From CAWFSE01 sp963697565 (GTDB lineage Bacteria > Actinomycetota > Actinomycetes > CAVWCF01): 64,000 bases of DNA. Below are positions 58,258 through 64,000 of the stretch, in pieces. Location: assembly GCA_963697565.1 (NCBI GenBank), contig CAVOOM010000007.1, positions 124,001 to 188,000 of the forward strand, written 5' to 3'. The notes beneath the pieces were generated by a model. It saw only the letters and a program-made list of their open reading frames with translations. It was not told the DNA's origin and did not search any database. The first letter of the stretch is position 1. Each line of letters starts with the position of its first letter. The translations under genes and the position numbers were made by a program.

Positions 58258-59736
58258 ATGACGATCACCGCAGAGCAGCCCACGACCGCCACGCCCCAGG
58301 TCGCGATCAACGACATCGGCTCGCAGGACGACTTCCTCGCCGCCGTCGACGCCACCATCAAGTACTTCAACGACGGAGACATCGTCGAGGGCGTGATCGT
58401 CAAGGTCGACCGGGACGAGGTCCTCCTCGACATCGGCTACAAGACCGAGGGCGTCATCCCCTCCCGCGAGCTGAGCATCAAGCACGACGTCGACCCCAAC
58501 GAGGTCGTCAAGGTCGGCGACGAGATCGAGGCCCTCGTCCTCACGAAGGAGGACAAGGAGGGCCGGCTGATCCTGTCCAAGAAGCGCGCGCAGTACGAGC
58601 GCGCCTGGGGCACGATCGAGAAGATCAAGGAAGAGGACGGCGTCGTCAAGGGCCACGTCATCGAGGTCGTCAAGGGCGGCCTGATCATCGACATCGGCCT
58701 GCGCGGCTTCCTGCCCGCGTCGCTCGTCGAGATGCGCCGCGTGCGCGACCTGCAGCCGTACGTCGGCAAGGAGCTCGAGGCCAAGATCATCGAGCTCGAC
58801 AAGAACCGCAACAACGTCGTGCTCTCGCGCCGCGCGTGGCTCGAGCAGACCCAGAGCGAGGTGCGCCAGAAGTTCCTCACCACCCTGCAGAAGGGCCAGG
58901 TCCGCTCCGGCGTCGTCTCCTCGATCGTCAACTTCGGCGCGTTCGTCGACCTGGGCGGGGTGGACGGCCTCGTCCACGTCTCCGAGCTGTCCTGGAAGCA
59001 CATCGACCACCCGTCCGAGGTCGTCGAGGTCGGCATGGAGGTCACCGTCGAGGTGCTCGACGTCGACATGGACCGCGAGCGGGTCTCGCTGTCGCTCAAG
59101 GCGACGCAGGAGGACCCCTGGCAGCAGTTCGCGCGCACCCACCAGATCGGCCAGGTCGTCCCCGGCAAGGTCACCAAGCTGGTGCCGTTCGGCGCGTTCG
59201 TCCGGGTCGACGAGGGCATCGAGGGCCTGGTCCACATCTCCGAGCTGGCCGAGCGCCACGTGGAGCTGCCCGAGCAGGTCGTCAAGGTCAACGACGACCT
59301 CTTCGTCAAGGTCATCGACATCGACCTGGAGCGCCGCCGGATCTCGCTGTCCTCAAGCAGGCCAACGAGGGCACCATCGGCGAGGCCGTCGACTTCGACC
59401 CGACGATGTACGGCATGGCGGCCACGTACGACGAGGCCGGCAACTACATCTACCCCGACGGCTTCGACCCCGAGACCGGCGAGTGGCTGCCCGGCCACGA
59501 GGAGGCCAAGGAGGCGTGGGAGAAGCAGTACGCCGACGCCCAGGCCCGCTGGGAGGCCCACAAGGTGCAGGTCGTCGAGGCCAAGAAGGCCGACGCCGAG
59601 GCCACGACCGAGGTCGCCGGCCGCCGGCGCGTCGTCGTACTCCTCCGACACGCCCGCCGAGGACGCGGCCGGCACCCTGGCCTCGGACGAGGCGCTGGCC
59701 GCGCTCCGCGAGAAGCTCTCCGGCGGCGACGCGTAG
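58258..59736 (+). CDS. rpsA: 30S ribosomal protein S1 (two frameshifts that cancel)
   Basis: Ribosomal protein that helps recruit mRNA. Four S1 RNA-binding repeats: GDIVEGVIVKVDRDEVLLDI, VVKGHVIEVVKGGLIIDIG, GQVRSGVVSSIVNFGAFVDL and GQVVPGKVTKLVPFGAFVRV. An actinobacterial acidic C-terminal extension follows (FDPTMYGMAATYDEAGNYIY). The frame changes near 59354 (one C missing in CTGTCCTCAAGC) and near 59630, which together restore the frame. 492-residue scale. The preceding 146-base leader holds no obvious ribosome-binding site other than GGAG near 58246. Confidence 0.94.
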   Translation: MTITAEQPTTATPQVAINDIGSQDDFLAAVDATIKYFNDGDIVEGVIVKVDRDEVLLDIGYKTEGVIPSRELSIKHDVDPNEVVKVGDEIEALVLTKEDKEGRLILSKKRAQYERAWGTIEKIKEEDGVVKGHVIEVVKGGLIIDIGLRGFLPASLVEMRRVRDLQPYVGKELEAKIIELDKNRNNVVLSRRAWLEQTQSEVRQKFLTTLQKGQVRSGVVSSIVNFGAFVDLGGVDGLVHVSELSWKHIDHPSEVVEVGMEVTVEVLDVDMDRERVSLSLKATQEDPWQQFARTHQIGQVVPGKVTKLVPFGAFVRVDEGIEGLVHISELAERHVELPEQVVKVNDDLFVKVIDIDLERRRISLSSSRPTRAPSARPSTSTRRCTAWRPRTTRPATTSTPTASTPRPASGCPATRRPRRRGRSSTPTPRPAGRPTRCRSSRPRRPTPRPRPRSPAAGASSYSSDTPAEDAAGTLASDEALAALREKLSGGDA

Positions 59737-59771
59737 CCGACCGCTGGACCCAGCCCCACCCCGTACGACCC

Positions 59772-59804
59772 GCGAAGGCCCCGCCGCACTGGCGGGGCCT
59801 TCGC
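59772..59804 (+). terminator. Terminator of rpsA
   Basis: Perfect 14-bp GC stem with a 5-base loop, 36 bases after the rpsA stop. Confidence 0.83.
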
Positions 59805-59824
59805 CGTAGCCCCCCCCCGCCCGC

Positions 59825-59887
59825 CGGAGAGTGTGACGTTGGCGGCGGCTGGGGCGGCGTGTCGAGGCGCGAAGGTCACACTGTGCG
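59825..59887. repeat. Palindromic repeat, copy 2
   Basis: Same ends as copy 1 (GAGTGTGACGTTGGCGG and GAAGGTCACACTGTGCG), but the core motif is inverted (CGGCGTGTCG). It overlaps the 3' end of the DUF559-like gene, and the TCA of its right arm supplies that gene's stop codon. Confidence 0.8.
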
Positions 59888-60827
59888 AGGGGGGTGGGGG
59901 CGATTCCGCCCAAGGGACCACCCGTCGCTGGACCGTTGGCGGGCGAGACCGCGACGCCTGGCGCGGACGAGAGCGGCGATGAGTTCGGCGGGGTTGCGCC
60001 GGTCTGCAGCCGTGGCGCGGACGACAAGGAGGCCAAGGCGCTCGAAGCGGCGGTACCGACCCACGTCCGTCCGCCACTGGGTTGCATCTGTGCGGTGTTG
60101 GTCGCCCTCGTACTCGCCCGCCAGCCCGGAGGCCGGATCCAGCAGGTCCGGCTTGCCGACGAAAACCCCGTCGCGGTCGAACACGGGAACGTTCACCAAC
60201 GGCATCGGCAGGCCGGCCTGCAGCCAGACCAGACGGAGCCAGGACTCCTGGGGGGAGGCAGCCATCGGGTCGGCGAGCCCGGCCACCACGCGCGCCTGCG
60301 GGAACTCCGGTCCATCGACCTCGCTTGGCCACCTCGGCCCACAGGTCGCGCGCGGCTGAGCCGGGTCGCCCGCAGGTAGGCATCCACGCTGCCGAGAGCG
60401 TCAGCCACCGAGCCTGCTCGGGCCAGGTCGAAGACGCGGTTCGCGCATGGCCGGTCACACGCAAGCCATCGACAACATCGACCTCAGCGGGATCGAGAGT
60501 CGAGCGGCAGACCAGGACACCCGCTTGCGGGCGGATCTGCGCCGGAGGCGGCACGACCAAGGGCACTGACAGGGCGGTCCCGTCGGCTCTCGTCCCCTCG
60601 TGCCACGGCACGCCGCGCAGGTGCGCGGCGGCCCACCCTCCGATGGCCCCGGTGGGCGGGAGGAGCAGGGCGGCCGCGGCGATCCGCGTGCGCGTCGACT
60701 CATCCTGGGTAGGCCTGCGGACCCCGCGATGCGGGATCGCCCAGTCCTGCGTGTCGTACGCCCGGATCCCGCCCGCGCGAGGAGAGCTGGCGCAGCCGGA
60801 ATGGCGCCGGAGGCACCACGGGGGCAT
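59876..60827 (-). CDS. DUF559-type (PD-(D/E)XK, Vsr-like) protein (several frameshifts)
   Basis: Actinobacterial family of about 300 residues with an N-terminal helical region (PTQDESTRTRIAAAALLLPP; TGAIGGWAAAHLRGVPWHEG) and a C-terminal nuclease-like domain. The latter shows PDLLDPASGLAGEYEGDQHR, where D, E and a following H/R form a PD-(D/E)XK-like site, and YRRFERLGLLVVRATAADR. Such proteins are often annotated near AbiEi-type antitoxins, but no toxin partner is present. The frame changes near 60420, 60350 and 60300. The start (ATG 60827) is a guess because the N-terminus is poorly conserved. Palindromic repeats lie at both ends. Confidence 0.68.
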
Positions 60828-60926
60828 CCCAGCCCGGCCTGGGCGAAGTGGCGGAGGACATCGAGCAACCCTGGCCGGGTGGCGGGCTGTGCCGCTCGCC
60901 TCGTCCACAGCCCCGGTCTCCGTGCT

Positions 60927-60989
60927 CGCACAGTGTGACGTTCGCGGCGTGACACGCCGTTCAAGAGCCAGCCAACGTCACACTGTGCA
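60927..60989. repeat. Palindromic repeat, copy 3
   Basis: The most symmetrical copy: perfect 15-base terminal inverted repeats (GCACAGTGTGACGTT) around a core with GACACGCCG. Lies between the 5' ends of the DUF559-like gene and coaE. Confidence 0.85.
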
Positions 60990-61034
60990 TCGGGAGGGGG
61001 GCTGATGGCAGGGTGGGGACATGGGAGGGACGGC

Positions 61035-61626
61035 ATGGGCGTGATCGTGGGGCTGACCGGGGGGATCGGGTCGGGCAAGTCCGAGGCCTCTCGGATGCTG
61101 GCCGCGCGCGGCGCGGTCGTCGTCGACGCCGACTCGATCGCGCGCGAGGTCGTCGAGCAGGGCACCGTCGGCCTGGAGCGGCTCGTCGCCGAGTTCGGGC
61201 CCGAGATCCTCGACGCCGACGGCTCGCTCGACCGCGCCGCCATGGCGTCGAGGGTGTTCGCCGACGCCGAAGCCCGCGAGCGGCTCGGAGGCCGTCGTCC
61301 ACCCGCTCGTCGCCCAGCGCTCGGCCGACGTGGTCAACGCCGCCCCGCCCGAGGCGGTGGTCGTGTACGACGTGCCGCTGCTCGTCGAGAACTCGATCCG
61401 CGGCTTCGACCTCGTCGTGGTGGTCGACGCCCCCGATGACGTGCGATTCGACCGGCTCACCCGGCTGCGGGGCATGGATCCCGGCGACGCCGGCGCCCGG
61501 ATGGCCGCCCAGGCAGCCCGCGAGGAGCGGCTCTCGGCCGCCGACGTCGTGCTGGACAACAGCGGCTCGCTGGCCGACCTCGAGCGCCAGGTCGACGCGC
61601 TCTGGGCCCGGCTGAGCCAGGCCTGA
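61035..61626 (+). CDS. coaE: Dephospho-CoA kinase (one frameshift)
   Basis: Last step of CoA synthesis. P-loop GLTGGIGSGKSEASRML, VDADSIAREVVEQGT, VYDVPLLVENSIRGFDLVVV and RMAAQAAREERLSAADVVLD, all typical. About 197 residues. The frame changes near 61290, where GGAGGCC has one base too many. ATG 61035 follows GGGAGGG by 5 bases. The order rpsA-coaE-uvrB is standard, with the DUF559-like gene and its repeats as an interruption. Confidence 0.92.
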
Positions 61627-61672
61627 CCGCCGCGGTCCCGGCCGCCGGCTCGAAACGGTCGGACCGCCGCCG

Positions 61673-61678
61673 TACGGT
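61673..61678 (+). promoter_or_regulatory. -10 box TACGGT of a leaderless uvrB transcript
   Basis: TACGGT ends 6 bases before the uvrB GTG; no ribosome-binding site. Confidence 0.55.
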
Positions 61679-61684
61679 GGTCGG

Positions 61685-63796
<2,112 letters not shown>

Positions 63797-63819
63797 TCGG
63801 GCCGCGGGGCGGCCGCGGA

Positions 63820-63825
63820 TAGGCT
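63820..63825 (+). promoter_or_regulatory. Candidate -10 box TAGGCT for the TerC-family gene
   Basis: TANNNT hexamer about 60 bases upstream of the TTG start. Confidence 0.4.
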
Positions 63826-63887
63826 GCGGCCGACCCGCGCGGCCGCCGCCGCACCCGGCAGCAGCCATCGTCCGAAAGGCCCCCGCG

Positions 63888-64000
63888 TTGGAGATCTCGG
63901 CCGCTGTCTGGGTCGCGACCGTGGGCGGGGTGCTGGCGATCCTGCTCGCCGACCTCTGGGTGGTCTCCCGCCGCCCGCACAAGCCGAGCATGCACGAGGC
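63888..64000 (+). CDS. TerC-family integral membrane protein, 5' end only
   Basis: The window ends after 37 codons. The first residues form one membrane helix (SAAVWVATVGGVLAILLADL) followed by RRPHKPSMHEA, which matches the N-terminus of the TerC/Alx family (membrane proteins linked to tellurite resistance and metal export). TTG 63888 is preceded by GAAAGG. Downstream of uvrB, a TerC gene is common in Actinomycetota. Confidence 0.75.
   Translation, partial: MEISAAVWVATVGGVLAILLADLWVVSRRPHKPSMHE

Noticed and set aside
58437..60908. Single 823-codon minus-strand gene covering rpsA and the DUF559-like region
   Set aside because: Only its 5' part matches a family; the rest is antisense to rpsA and results from a frame change.

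Overview
The window is a very GC-rich actinobacterial chromosome segment. Evidence: GTG starts are common, several genes look leaderless behind a TANNNT -10 box, and the gene order (rel, hisS-aspS, alaS-ruvX-mltG-aroE, aroCKBQ-pepP-efp-nusB, pdtaR, liv genes, polA, rpsA, coaE, uvrB) is typical of Actinomycetota. A motile, piliated lineage is likely (Propionibacteriales/Nocardioidaceae, or Micromonosporales/Geodermatophilales), but I cannot fix the genus. About thirty genes, many universally essential, carry single-base indels that break the frame. I read these as consensus errors of a poorly polished assembly and give whole-gene coordinates spanning them.

Layout. 1-16166: stringent response (rel), a DUF349 protein, a membrane cyclophilin, an MBL hydrolase, hisS, aspS, a GNAT enzyme, rarA, alaS, ruvX, mltG, aroE. 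16155-33208: a complete type IV pilus (T4P) locus inserted between aroE and aroC. 33297-41546: aroC-aroK-aroB-aroQ-pepP-efp-nusB, an MFS carrier and a PLP enzyme. 41565-47918: a tRNA with anticodon CAA, pdtaR, and a branched-chain amino acid ABC system (livK convergent with livHMGF). 48034-54242: DUF554 protein, GNAT, thioesterase, polA, a secreted esterase. 54417-64000: a two-gene membrane/surface unit, a methyltransferase, rpsA, a DUF559-like gene, coaE, uvrB and the start of a TerC-family gene, with three copies of a palindromic repeat between 57190 and 60989.

The most interesting system is the pilus locus. A roadblock protein, a DUF4388 protein and a small Ras-like GTPase (an MglB/MglA-like set) precede pilB, pilT, pilC, two major pilins, three prepilin-like proteins, pilD, pilM, pilN, pilO and a membrane-anchored accessory protein. 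Seven sites with the pattern CTCAAG-N14/15-(G/T)CCGA(A/T/C) sit before the transcription units of the locus and match the known actinobacterial FliA (motility sigma factor) promoter. The main pilin also has a 5' leader that reads as a cyclic-di-GMP-I (GEMM-I) riboswitch. Together this suggests pili expressed with the motility programme, tuned by c-di-GMP at the pilin mRNA, and possibly polarised by a GTPase switch.
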